DNA from: JAHITU01 sp043800905
Lineage (GTDB): Bacteria; Patescibacteriota; Minisyncoccia; Phycocordibacterales; UBA12079
Direction of reading: 5' to 3'
Assembly: GCA_043800905.1 (NCBI GenBank)
Contig: JAZDMO010000001.1
Span: 1 to 50,514, forward strand
DNA: 50,514 bases
This document shows positions 14,046 to 20,956 of this stretch, piece by piece. Numbering within the stretch: position 1 is the first letter of the stretch; the number at the start of each line of letters is the position of its first letter. Below the pieces are notes generated by a model that saw nothing but the letters and a program-made list of their open reading frames with translations, was not told where the DNA came from and did no database searches. A program made the translations under genes and the position numbers.

Positions 14046-14402
14046 ATGCGACATCATAATACAAATAGAAAATTTGGAAGGGTCAGTAGTCAAAGAAAAG
14101 CTTTGTTAAGATCTTTAGCTTTGTCTTTAATTAAAAATGACAAGATAAAAACTACTGAAGCCAAAGCAAAAGAATTAAGACCGCTTGTAGAAAAGTTGGT
14201 TACGAGAGCTAAGAAAAAATCAATCTTTACAAAAAGATTATTAATTGCTAGATTGGGTAGCAGTAATTTGGATGTGATTGAAAAGTTAATGATTGAAATT
14301 GCTAAAAAATATGAAACAAGAGAAGGCGGTTATACAAGAATAACTAAATTAGGATTTAGGGGTGGCGACGGGTCTGATATGGCTCAAATAGAATTTGTAT
14401 AA
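14046..14402 (+). CDS. rplQ: Ribosomal protein L17
   Basis: A 118-aa protein of the 50S subunit near the exit tunnel. It begins MRHHNTNRKFGR (usual form MRHRxxGRKLGR), followed by RKALLRSLALSLIKNDKIKT and the C-terminal GGYTRITKLGFRGGDGSDMA. It starts 26 bases after rpoA and is the usual last member of the alpha operon. Confidence 0.97.
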   Translation: MRHHNTNRKFGRVSSQRKALLRSLALSLIKNDKIKTTEAKAKELRPLVEKLVTRAKKKSIFTKRLLIARLGSSNLDVIEKLMIEIAKKYETREGGYTRITKLGFRGGDGSDMAQIEFV

Positions 14403-14464
14403 AATCGTTAAAACATTAAAAATTTGTAAAGCAATTTTTTTGCTAAAAACTATCAACTAAAATC

Positions 14465-14809
14465 ATGGAATATAATTTAGATGCAACAAATGAAAAGTTA
14501 GGAAGATTGGCTACAAAAGTAGCTGTTTTGTTGATGGGTAAGAACAAACCAAACTTTGTAAAAAATGAAATTGCAGATTCTAAAGTGGTTGTTTCTAATG
14601 CTTCTAAAATGGATATTTCAGATAAAAAGATGGAGCAAAAAGGTTATAATAAATATTCAGGTTATCCAGGAGGAAGAAGGGTTATTATGATGAATCGTTT
14701 GGTTGCTCAAAAGGGATACTCCGAGGCTCTAAAAAAAGCTGTTAGGGGAATGTTGCCTTCAAATAAATTGAGATCTAAGATGTTAAATAACTTAAAGATT
14801 TCAGAATAA
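14465..14809 (+). CDS. rplM: Ribosomal protein L13, short form
   Basis: An early-assembly 50S protein. The 114-aa product has LDATNEKLGRLATKVAVLL, the motif YSGYPGGRR and AVRGMLPSNKLRSKML. It is shorter than the usual 140-145 aa: the N-terminal extension before the conserved D-A-T segment and the C-terminal tail are both missing. It is paired with rpsI, as in most bacteria. Confidence 0.95.
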   Translation: MEYNLDATNEKLGRLATKVAVLLMGKNKPNFVKNEIADSKVVVSNASKMDISDKKMEQKGYNKYSGYPGGRRVIMMNRLVAQKGYSEALKKAVRGMLPSNKLRSKMLNNLKISE

Positions 14810-14818
14810 ATTTTTTAT

Positions 14819-15235
14819 ATGAATACAAAAACAACAAAATCAGAAAAATATTTAGAAGCTGTGGGAAGAAGAAAAACTTCAACTGCAAGAGTAAGACTTA
14901 CTGAAGCCACTAAAAGTACTTTTGAAATTAATGGTCTTAAATTGTCTGAATATTTTCCTACCAACGAATTGCAAGAAATTGTTAAGAGTGATGCTTTTAA
15001 CAAGGCTAAGGTTGAAACTAAATTCAAAATAACTGCTATGGTTAATGGCGGGGGTATTCATTCTCAAGCAGAAGCAGTAAGACACGGAATTGCTAGAGCT
15101 CTTTTGTTGTCAGATGAAGAATTTAAAAAACCTTTAAAGAAAGCTGGTTTTTTGAAAAGAGATCCAAGAATGAAAGAAAGAAGAAAATTTGGTCTTAAAA
15201 AAGCTAGAAAATCTCCACAGTGGAGTAAACGATAA
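14819..15235 (+). CDS. rpsI: Ribosomal protein S9
   Basis: A 30S head protein whose C-terminal tail reaches the P-site tRNA. The 138-aa product begins its core at YLEAVGRRKTSTARVRL, has VNGGGIHSQAEAVRHGIARA, and ends in the conserved tail RKSPQWSKR. It starts nine bases after the rplM stop codon and is the last gene before the strong terminator at 15337-15363. Confidence 0.97.
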   Translation: MNTKTTKSEKYLEAVGRRKTSTARVRLTEATKSTFEINGLKLSEYFPTNELQEIVKSDAFNKAKVETKFKITAMVNGGGIHSQAEAVRHGIARALLLSDEEFKKPLKKAGFLKRDPRMKERRKFGLKKARKSPQWSKR

Positions 15236-15246
15236 AAAAAGAAAGG

Positions 15247-15320
15247 GATTTTCTGAAATATTACTTTTCAAAATCCAGACCCGAGCCCAACCATTTTGAA
15301 AAATAATATTTCAGAAAATC
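15247..15320. repeat. 28-bp inverted repeat with an 18-base loop
   Basis: Arms 15247-15274 and 15293-15320 are complementary at 27 of 28 positions, starting GATTTTCTGAAATATTA. The loop is C-rich (starts CCAGACCCGAG). It lies between rpsI and its terminator and is not seen again in the window. Confidence 0.8.
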
Positions 15321-15336
15321 TAAAGGAAGGGAGGTT

Positions 15337-15363
15337 GAGGGGCGGGGCTTCGCCCCGCCCCTC
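15337..15363 (+). terminator. GC-rich terminator after rpsI
   Basis: GAGGGGCGGGG/CCCCGCCCCTC, an 11-bp perfect stem with a cTTCg-type loop. This ends the ribosomal protein cluster. Confidence 0.75.
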
Positions 15364-15374
15364 TTAAATTTAAA

Positions 15375-15380
15375 TATCAT
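15375..15380 (+). promoter_or_regulatory. grpE -10 box
   Basis: TATCAT ends six bases before the grpE ATG, the same spacing as def, udg, tyrS and secG. The -35 region falls in the terminator above and is not recognisable. Confidence 0.4.
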
Positions 15381-15386
15381 AAATCT

Positions 15387-15971
15387 ATGTCTAAAAAAGA
15401 TGAGAAAAAAAATATAGAAACAGATAATGATGATTTTGTAATTGAAGTAGAGGAGGAGGCGGTTTCTTCTTTTGGGGATAAAAACACTAATAAAATCAGA
15501 GAACAGCTTAAAAAAGTTACGGAAGAAAAACAAGAATATTTAGCCGGGTGGCAAAGAGCTAAAGCAGATTTAATTAATGCGCGTAAGGATTTTGATGAAC
15601 AAAAGAAAAATCTTTTAAGTTTTGCTAACGCTGATTTGATTATCCAAATTATTCCGGTGTTGGATTCTTTTGAGATGGCTTTGAATCATAAAGAAGAAGA
15701 CGATTCATTTAAACAATGGTTACAGGGTTTTTCTTATATTTATAACCAACTAATTTCTATTTTAGAATCAAACGGAATAAAACAGATGAATCCTTTAGGT
15801 GAAATTTTTAATCCAGAATTTCATACAGCATTAGAAACTATAAAAGTTGACGATAAAGAACAAGAGAATATAATAATGGAGGTAGTTCAAAAAGGTTACT
15901 TTTTAAATGGGAAAATAATTCGTGAAGCTAAAGTAAAAGTTGGAGAATTTTTAAATGATAAAATCATTTAA
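15387..15971 (+). CDS. grpE: Nucleotide exchange factor GrpE
   Basis: Releases ADP from DnaK. The 194-aa product has an acidic N-terminus, a long coiled-coil (EQLKKVTEEKQEYLAGWQRA and on) and the C-terminal beta-domain with FNPEFHTALETI and VVQKGYFLNGKIIREAKVKV. Length is normal. It stands directly upstream of dnaK, with dnaJ further on. No CIRCE operator or hrcA gene is seen, so heat regulation must differ from the Bacillus type. Confidence 0.95.
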   Translation: MSKKDEKKNIETDNDDFVIEVEEEAVSSFGDKNTNKIREQLKKVTEEKQEYLAGWQRAKADLINARKDFDEQKKNLLSFANADLIIQIIPVLDSFEMALNHKEEDDSFKQWLQGFSYIYNQLISILESNGIKQMNPLGEIFNPEFHTALETIKVDDKEQENIIMEVVQKGYFLNGKIIREAKVKVGEFLNDKII

Positions 15972-15975
15972 AAAC

Positions 15976-16062
15976 AATTTCTAATTTTCAATTTCTAATT
16001 TCTAAACAATTTTAAATAACTTAATATCTAAAACATTTATTCATTAATAAATTAATTCATTG
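15976..16062. repeat. Spacer repeat F, copy 1
   Basis: A 35-base AT-rich segment (15976-16010, AATTTCTAATTTTCAATTTC and on) identical to 42955-42989, followed at similar distance by AAATTAATTCATTG (16049-16062), also identical to the second copy (43030-43043). In both cases it fills the spacer between two plus-strand genes. Confidence 0.75.
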
Positions 16063-16174
16063 TTTTAAAATTAAAAATTAAAAATTTGAAATTTATTTTT
16101 GAGAATAAACAAATTATATATTTTTAGTATTAATAAATTATCAGAGATTATAAGTTAAGAAATTAAAAAATATT

Positions 16175-18097
16175 ATGTCAAAAATTTTAGGAATAGATTT
16201 AGGAACAACTAATTCAGCAATGGCTATTATCGAAGGCGGGGAAGCTAAAATCATTGAAAACGCGGAGGGTTCAAGAACCACTCCTTCAGTGGTCGCCATT
16301 TCTAAAACTGGAGAAAGATTGGTGGGACAATTGGCGCGAAGACAGGCGGTGACCAATCCTCAAAATACTGTTTTTGGAATTAAGAGATTTATTGGTCATA
16401 AATTTGAAGATAAAGAATTAGATAAAGATAAATCTACCGCTCCTTTTGAAATTGCAAAATCCGCTACTGGGGGAGTAGAAATTAAAATGGGTGATAAAAG
16501 TTATCGTCCAGAAGAAATTTCTGCCATGATTCTTTCGAAATTAAAAACTGATGCAGAAGCTAAATTAGGAGAAAAAATTACCGAAGCAGTGATTACTGTT
16601 CCCGCGTATTTCAACGATTCTCAAAGACAAGCAACTAAAGATGCTGGTAAGATTGCTGGTTTAGAGGTAAAAAGAATTATTAACGAGCCGACCGCGGCTG
16701 CTTTGTCATATGGTTTAAATAAAAAGAATGATCAACAAATTGTTGTTTATGATTACGGTGGAGGTACTTTAGATGTGTCTGTTTTGGAAGTGAGTGATGA
16801 TACTGTGGAAGTAAAATCAACCGATGGAGATTCTCATATGGGTGGACGAGATATAGATCAAAAGATTATTCAATGGATTATAGCAGAGTTTAAAAAAGAT
16901 TCAGGTATTGATATCAGCAACGATAAATTAGCTTTGCAAAGATTAGATGAATCAGCTGAAAAAGCTAAAATTGAACTTTCTTCATCTATGGAAACTGAGA
17001 TTAATATTCCTTTTATTACTTCTGGTTCTGATGGCCCTAAACATCTTCTTATAAAAATGACCAGATCAAAACTGGAGGAATTGTCTGAGGAATATATTAA
17101 AAGATCTATTGAAATTACTAAACGTGCTTTAGAGGCTTCACCTTTTAAGATTGAAGATATTGATGAGGTGGTATTGGTGGGAGGACAAACTAGAATGCCA
17201 GCTATTCAAAAAGCCGTTAAAGATTTTTTCAAAGGCAAGGAGCCAAATAAATCTATCAATCCTGATGAAGTGGTAGCGGACGGTGCGGCTATTCAAGCGG
17301 GAATTTTGCAAGGAGATGTTAAAGATGTGCTTTTGTTGGATGTGATTCCTTTGTCTTTGGGAATCGAAACTATGGGTGGAGTGGCAACAAAATTGATTGA
17401 AAGAAATACTACTATCCCAACCTCAAAGTCTCAAGTTTTCTCTACCGCAGCTGATAATCAACCTTCTGTAGAAATTCACATTACCCAAGGGGAAAGGTCT
17501 TTAGCAGCTGATAATAAGAGCCTAGGACGCTTTATTTTGGACGGGATTGCTCCAGCTCCTCGTGGAGTGCCTCAAGTTGAGGTTTCCTTTGACATTGACG
17601 CCAATGGAATTTTAAATGTAAAGGCTAAAGATAAAGCTAGTGGAAAAGAACAATCCATAAGAATTGAAGCTTCTTCTGGTTTGAACGATGCTGATATTGA
17701 AAAAATGAAACAGGATGCTGAAATTCATGCCGAAGAAGATAAAAAGAAAAAAGAATTAATTGAAACTAAAAATCTAGCGGAACAATTTATTCATACGGCT
17801 GAAAAAGCTTTGCGAGACAATGAAGGAAAAGTTTCTCAAGGAGTAAAAGATGATGTGAATGTTAAAATTGAAGCAGTGAAAAAAGTAAAAGATGGAAATG
17901 AATTAGATGTGATTAAAAAAGCTTCGGAAGAATTATCTTTGGCAATGCAAAAAATCGGAGAAGAATTAAATAAAAATACTCAGGCAGGCGCAACTCCAAA
18001 TCCTGAGGAAAAGAAAGACGAAGGAGTACATGATGCTGAATACAAACCATCCGGTGATGATGGTAAAAATGATGAAAGTTCAGAGGGTGATAAATAA
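16175..18097 (+). CDS. dnaK: Chaperone DnaK (Hsp70)
   Basis: ATP-driven folding chaperone. The 640-aa product has GIDLGTTNSAMAI, the conserved TVPAYFNDSQRQATKDAG, YDYGGGTLDVSVLEV, VLVGGQTRMPAIQ and the linker DVLLLDVIPLSLGIET before the substrate-binding domain. The C-terminal lid is complete and the tail is acidic and Gly/Asp-rich. Full length with all hallmark motifs. The roughly 200-base spacer to grpE contains repeat F. No Shine-Dalgarno sequence is seen. Confidence 0.98.
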   Translation: MSKILGIDLGTTNSAMAIIEGGEAKIIENAEGSRTTPSVVAISKTGERLVGQLARRQAVTNPQNTVFGIKRFIGHKFEDKELDKDKSTAPFEIAKSATGGVEIKMGDKSYRPEEISAMILSKLKTDAEAKLGEKITEAVITVPAYFNDSQRQATKDAGKIAGLEVKRIINEPTAAALSYGLNKKNDQQIVVYDYGGGTLDVSVLEVSDDTVEVKSTDGDSHMGGRDIDQKIIQWIIAEFKKDSGIDISNDKLALQRLDESAEKAKIELSSSMETEINIPFITSGSDGPKHLLIKMTRSKLEELSEEYIKRSIEITKRALEASPFKIEDIDEVVLVGGQTRMPAIQKAVKDFFKGKEPNKSINPDEVVADGAAIQAGILQGDVKDVLLLDVIPLSLGIETMGGVATKLIERNTTIPTSKSQVFSTAADNQPSVEIHITQGERSLAADNKSLGRFILDGIAPAPRGVPQVEVSFDIDANGILNVKAKDKASGKEQSIRIEASSGLNDADIEKMKQDAEIHAEEDKKKKELIETKNLAEQFIHTAEKALRDNEGKVSQGVKDDVNVKIEAVKKVKDGNELDVIKKASEELSLAMQKIGEELNKNTQAGATPNPEEKKDEGVHDAEYKPSGDDGKNDESSEGDK

Positions 18098-18163
18098 TTA
18101 TTGATTATTGGTAAAATTGAATATGGAATTTTTAATTTTAAATTTCTAATTTTTAAATTAAAG

Positions 18164-18287
18164 ACGGGCGACAGCGAAGCTGTCGCCCGTCTTTGCGAGA
18201 AGTTTATGATGAAAAGCGAAGCGTCTCTGCGAGTCCGACACCATTTTTCTTAAATCAAGAAAAGTGGTGTTGGACGTGGCAGTCCAG
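18164..18287. repeat. Hairpin element, variable stem type (with a second hairpin)
   Basis: Begins with a GC-rich hairpin (GACGGGCGACAGC/GCTGTCGCCCGTC), then CTCTGCGAG, an 18-bp stem (18234-18251 with 18257-18274; two G:T pairs), and CGTGGCAGTCCAG. The G:T pairs keep the stem although the arms differ. Confidence 0.8.
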
Positions 18288-18304
18288 AGATTTTAAATTT
18301 AACA

Positions 18305-18453
18305 CTAGATTGCCACCCCCTCACCCAGAAAAGTATTATAAATAAAAATTTATTTATAATACTTTTCCTATTTTATTTTTAATAATATACTCTCCATTCT
18401 TCAATGTTGATAACAATCAACAATACTTTTCTGGGTGAGGGGTCGCAATGACG
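18305..18453. repeat. Hairpin element in reverse orientation with nested hairpins
   Basis: Bounded by CTAGATTGCCA and TCGCAATGACG, the reverse complement of the usual ends. A perfect 21-bp outer stem (18317-18337 with 18422-18442) encloses a hairpin on ATAAATAAA and another on TGTTGAT/ATCAACA. The inner part of the left arm can also pair with an internal copy of AATACTTTTC, so two folds are possible. No gene is seen between dnaK and 18601. Confidence 0.8.
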
Positions 18454-18524
18454 TTTATCTGCTGAATTTTTTAATTAAAAATCATTTTAGATAATATTTA
18501 AACTAGCTTTTTATTATTTTTAAC

Positions 18525-18553
18525 TTGCTTAGTTTTTAATTAAGTTTTATATT
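18525..18553 (+). promoter_or_regulatory. Promoter of the 70-aa membrane gene
   Basis: TTGCTT (18525-18530), a 17-base spacer and TATATT (18548-18553), leaving a leader of about 40 bases. Confidence 0.5.
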
Positions 18554-18600
18554 AAAAATAGCTTTTATGTTCTTTTTTAACTTTTTATAAAGGAAAAATA

Positions 18601-18813
18601 ATGGAAGATGATATTAAAAAAAATAATTTTTGGGGATTCCTTAATTTTATTGGTTTCTGTTTGGTTTTGATTGGGTTTTGTGTTGGTATATTTATAAATC
18701 CTAAAATCGGAATTTTTATTTTAATTAGTGGAATTTTTTTAATATCTTTAGAGATTTTAATTTTTACTTTCCAGTTTGGAAAATCAATTTTAAAAGAAAT
18801 GAAAGGGAAATAA
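18601..18813 (+). CDS. 70-aa membrane protein, unknown function
   Basis: Not recognised. It has an AAGGA ribosome-binding site seven bases before the ATG. The charged N-terminus MEDDIKKNN is followed by two hydrophobic segments (about 10-31 and 36-56), and the C-terminus is basic (KEMKGK), which suggests both ends inside. It has its own promoter and a strong terminator 15 bases after the stop codon, so it forms a separate unit inserted between dnaK and dnaJ. Confidence 0.65.
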   Translation: MEDDIKKNNFWGFLNFIGFCLVLIGFCVGIFINPKIGIFILISGIFLISLEILIFTFQFGKSILKEMKGK

Positions 18814-18827
18814 GAGAGAGTTAAAAC

Positions 18828-18858
18828 ACCGCCGTTTAGATATAATTTAAACGGCGGT
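18828..18858 (+). terminator. Terminator of the 70-aa gene
   Basis: ACCGCCGTTTA/TAAACGGCGGT stem with a nine-base loop, 11 perfect base pairs. It separates the small gene from the dnaJ promoter. Confidence 0.75.
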
Positions 18859-18864
18859 AAAATA

Positions 18865-18893
18865 TTTACAAAAACACTTTTCAGGAGTATTAT
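18865..18893 (+). promoter_or_regulatory. dnaJ promoter
   Basis: TTTACA (18865-18870), a 17-base spacer and TATTAT (18888-18893), ten bases before the ATG; the leader would be only a few bases. Confidence 0.55.
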
Positions 18894-18903
18894 ATTTTTA
18901 CTT

Positions 18904-19986
18904 ATGTCAAAAGACTACTACAAAATTTTAGGAGTAGATAAAAAAGCTTCCAAAGACGAAATTAAAAAAGCTTTTCACAAACTAGCTCATAAATATCATC
19001 CTGATAAAAAAGATGGGGATGAAACAAAATTCAAAGAAGCTAGCGAAGCTTATTCTGTTTTGTCGGATGAAAGAAAAAGACAGGAATATGACACTTACGG
19101 GCAAGCTTTTGGTGGAAATGGAGGACCTCAAGGAGGTTTTGGAGGCTTTTCCTCCCAAGGCGGACCATGGGACTTTTCTGGTTTTCAACAAGGAGCTGGT
19201 GGTTTTGAATTTGATTTAGGTGATATTTTTGGTGATTTGTTCGGTGGAGGAAGAAAGAGAACTAAACGAGGTTCAGATATTTCTATTGATGTAGAAATTC
19301 CTTTTGCGGAATCAATTTTCGGAACAGAAAGAAAAATTAAATTAACTAAAAATATGAAATGTGAAGCTTGTGGAGGAACGGGGGCTAAGAAGGGAACTAA
19401 GATGCAAACTTGTTCAGCTTGTGGAGGAAAAGGAAAAATTCATGAAACTAAACAATCTTTTATGGGTTCTTTTTCCATGGTGAGAACTTGTGAAAAATGT
19501 GATGGAAAAGGTGAAATTCCTGAAGAAAAATGTGATGTATGTAAAGGACATGGAATTGTTAGGAAACAAGAAGAAATTAAAATTGGGATTCCTGCTGGAA
19601 TTAATAATGGTGAGATGATTCGCTTAACGGGTGGGGGAGAAATGATTGCTGATGGAGTGGCAGGGGATTTATATATTAAAGTGCATGTTATTCCTCACAA
19701 AGAAATTAAAAAAAATGGTGACGATTTGGAAATGAATTTGAGTGTTAAACTATCGGATGCACTTTTAGGAACAGAATATTTAATTGAAACTTTGGATGGT
19801 AAATTAGAGGTGACTATTCCTAAAGGAATAGATAACAATGAAATTTTAAAAATTAAAAATAAAGGTGTTCCGGTTGATTCTAGAAATCGAGGAGATTTGT
19901 TGTTAAAGGTAAAAGTAAAATTACCAACCAAACTTTCTCGTCGAGCGAAAAAATTGATTGAAGATTTGAGAGAAGAAGGAATTTAG
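18904..19986 (+). CDS. dnaJ: Co-chaperone DnaJ (Hsp40)
   Basis: Delivers substrates to DnaK and stimulates its ATPase. The 360-aa product has the J-domain with HPD in KYHPDKKDGD, a Gly/Phe-rich linker (residues 70-110), four zinc-binding CxxCxGxG repeats (CEACGGTG, CSACGGKG, CEKCDGKG, CDVCKGHG) and the C-terminal substrate-binding barrels. It is a complete type I DnaJ. It is separated from dnaK by 800 bases holding repeats and a small gene, and has its own promoter. Confidence 0.97.
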   Translation: MSKDYYKILGVDKKASKDEIKKAFHKLAHKYHPDKKDGDETKFKEASEAYSVLSDERKRQEYDTYGQAFGGNGGPQGGFGGFSSQGGPWDFSGFQQGAGGFEFDLGDIFGDLFGGGRKRTKRGSDISIDVEIPFAESIFGTERKIKLTKNMKCEACGGTGAKKGTKMQTCSACGGKGKIHETKQSFMGSFSMVRTCEKCDGKGEIPEEKCDVCKGHGIVRKQEEIKIGIPAGINNGEMIRLTGGGEMIADGVAGDLYIKVHVIPHKEIKKNGDDLEMNLSVKLSDALLGTEYLIETLDGKLEVTIPKGIDNNEILKIKNKGVPVDSRNRGDLLLKVKVKLPTKLSRRAKKLIEDLREEGI

Positions 19987-20040
19987 ATTAGGGGATTAGA
20001 GAAGTTAGATAAATTTAGAGAGTTAGTTTAATTTTTCGAA

Positions 20041-20060
20041 CCTGCCTGCCGGCAGGCAGG
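20041..20060. repeat. CCTGCCTGCC/GGCAGGCAGG palindrome, copy 2
   Basis: Identical to the 20-bp palindrome at 1049-1068, 55 bases after dnaJ. Confidence 0.9.
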
Positions 20061-20073
20061 TCCAGTAAATAAA

Positions 20074-20138
20074 CATCATTGCGAGTTAGGGGTTTTTGAT
20101 TTTGGTAAAAATCAAAAACCCCTAACGTGGCAATCTAG
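20074..20138. repeat. Hairpin element, variable stem type (clearest example)
   Basis: CATCATTGCGAG, then a perfect 18-bp stem (20086-20103 with 20108-20125, TTAGGGGTTTTTGATTTT) around GGTA, then CGTGGCAATCTAG. The ends match the other copies, whereas the stem sequence occurs nowhere else here. Confidence 0.85.
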
Positions 20139-20149
20139 GTTTTAAATAT

Positions 20150-20181
20150 GAACGGCTACGATTTTAAAATCGTAGCCGTTC
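20150..20181. repeat. Perfect 32-bp palindrome
   Basis: GAACGGCTACGATTTT and its exact complement with no loop. Neither side has a T run, so it is not a typical terminator. Confidence 0.7.
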
Positions 20182-20190
20182 AAAAAAACA

Positions 20191-20212
20191 GCACCGCGAT
20201 AATTTGCGGTGC
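20191..20212 (-). terminator. Terminator of the 36-aa gene
   Basis: GCACCGC/GCGGTGC stem. On the minus strand it is followed by TGTTTTTTT. Confidence 0.75.
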
Positions 20213-20238
20213 CGTGTGGTTTCGGTGAATATTTATTT

Positions 20239-20349
20239 TTAATACTCACCGACTTTAACTGTGTTTTTGGGTGGAGGTTGTTTTTTAAGAACTTTTACCA
20301 TAGGTTCTTCGGACATGGCTCTGTCCAGAGCTTCTTTTTCTTTTTCCAT
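20239..20349 (-). CDS. 36-aa charged small protein, unknown function
   Basis: A short minus-strand gene with AAGGAG five bases before the ATG, a promoter upstream (20388-20415) and a terminator downstream. The product starts MEKEKEALDRAMSEEP, then VKVLKKQPPPKN: acidic first half, basic Pro-rich second half, no membrane segment. No family is recognised; the support is the complete set of expression signals around it. Confidence 0.5.
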   Translation of the reverse strand: MEKEKEALDRAMSEEPMVKVLKKQPPPKNTVKVGEY

Positions 20350-20387
20350 AATTTCTCCTTTTTAAAAAAATTAAACAGCCTAAGTTT

Positions 20388-20415
20388 ATTTTATTAAAAA
20401 TAATAAATTAATCAA
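20388..20415 (-). promoter_or_regulatory. Promoter of the 36-aa gene
   Basis: Minus strand: TTGATT (20410-20415), a 16-base spacer and TAAAAT (20388-20393), about 40 bases before the ATG. Confidence 0.5.
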
Positions 20416-20438
20416 GAATATTCTTTATAAAAAAGATA

Positions 20439-20464
20439 GCCCCTGTTTAGAATTAAACAGGGGC
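20439..20464 (-). terminator. Terminator of the two Cys/His small genes
   Basis: GCCCCTGTTTA/TAAACAGGGGC stem with loop GAAT, followed on the minus strand by TATCTTTTTTAT. Confidence 0.8.
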
Positions 20465-20489
20465 ATGAACAGGGGGTAGGCATAAGAGA

Positions 20490-20666
20490 TCAGGGAGAAG
20501 TGCAGGGCCAAGGATGGTGGCGGGTTTCATTTTCAGGACAGGGATGGCAGGCTTTGATTTCCCAAGGTTTTTCTTTAAGGGCTTTTTCATCACCCTCGGG
20601 GGAAATTTTTTCTGGGTCAAATTTTATTTTTTTTCCTCTGACGTCAGTGAAAGTTTGTTTTGTCAT
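20490..20666 (-). CDS. 58-aa Cys/His-rich small protein
   Basis: Second gene of a two-gene minus-strand operon, with AAGGAGG five bases before the ATG; that site overlaps the stop codon of the 53-aa gene, so translation is probably coupled. The product starts MTKQTFTDVRGKK and ends with a compact potential metal site: CHPCPENETRHHPWPC (two Cys, two His, one Cys). No known zinc-finger family is recognised. A terminator follows at 20439-20464. Confidence 0.55.
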   Translation of the reverse strand: MTKQTFTDVRGKKIKFDPEKISPEGDEKALKEKPWEIKACHPCPENETRHHPWPCTSP

Positions 20667-20668
20667 TA

Positions 20669-20830
20669 TTACCTCCTTTCATTCTCGTGTTTAGTTGAAA
20701 AAGAATTTCCATCAGAAAAGGTTAAACATTTTTTTCCGCAGGGAATTGTATAGGTACAACAACCCACAGAAATAACTTGATGTTCCTGTTTAGGAACATA
20801 AAAATTTTCCTCCTTTTTTTCATCAGGCAT
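20669..20830 (-). CDS. 53-aa Cys-containing small protein
   Basis: First gene of the operon with the 58-aa gene, with GAGGTG before the ATG and a good promoter about 40 bases upstream. The product starts MPDEKKEENF and has a Cys cluster GCCTYTIPCGKKC in the middle, possibly a metal site or disulfide-bonded knot. No signal peptide or membrane segment is seen. The function is unknown; its pairing with another Cys/His protein suggests a shared metal-related or redox role, which is inference only. Confidence 0.55.
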   Translation of the reverse strand: MPDEKKEENFYVPKQEHQVISVGCCTYTIPCGKKCLTFSDGNSFSTKHENERR

Positions 20831-20873
20831 TTTTTTCACCTCATATTATATTAAGAGCAATCTTCTATTAGTT

Positions 20874-20902
20874 AGAATATACCAAAGAAATTTAAGTGTC
20901 AA
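20874..20902 (-). promoter_or_regulatory. Promoter of the Cys/His small-gene operon
   Basis: Minus strand: TTGACA (20897-20902), a 17-base spacer and TATTCT (20874-20879). The -10 hexamer is the same as that before the small gene at 48132. Confidence 0.65.
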
Positions 20903-20944
20903 TTGGAAGACTGCTTAGCTCTTTTTCTCTTTTTTTCTTTGTGT

Positions 20945-20950
20945 TACAAT
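20945..20950 (+). promoter_or_regulatory. tyrS -10 box, leaderless geometry
   Basis: TACAAT ends six bases before the ATG at 20957. It also shows that an upstream in-frame start at 20903 is not used. Confidence 0.5.
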
Positions 20951-20956
20951 AATTCT

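Noticed and set aside
20903..20956. Longer N-terminus for TyrRS
   Set aside because: The added 18 residues are hydrophobic and unlike TyrRS, and the -10 box TACAAT lies in this stretch; the ATG at 20957 fits better.
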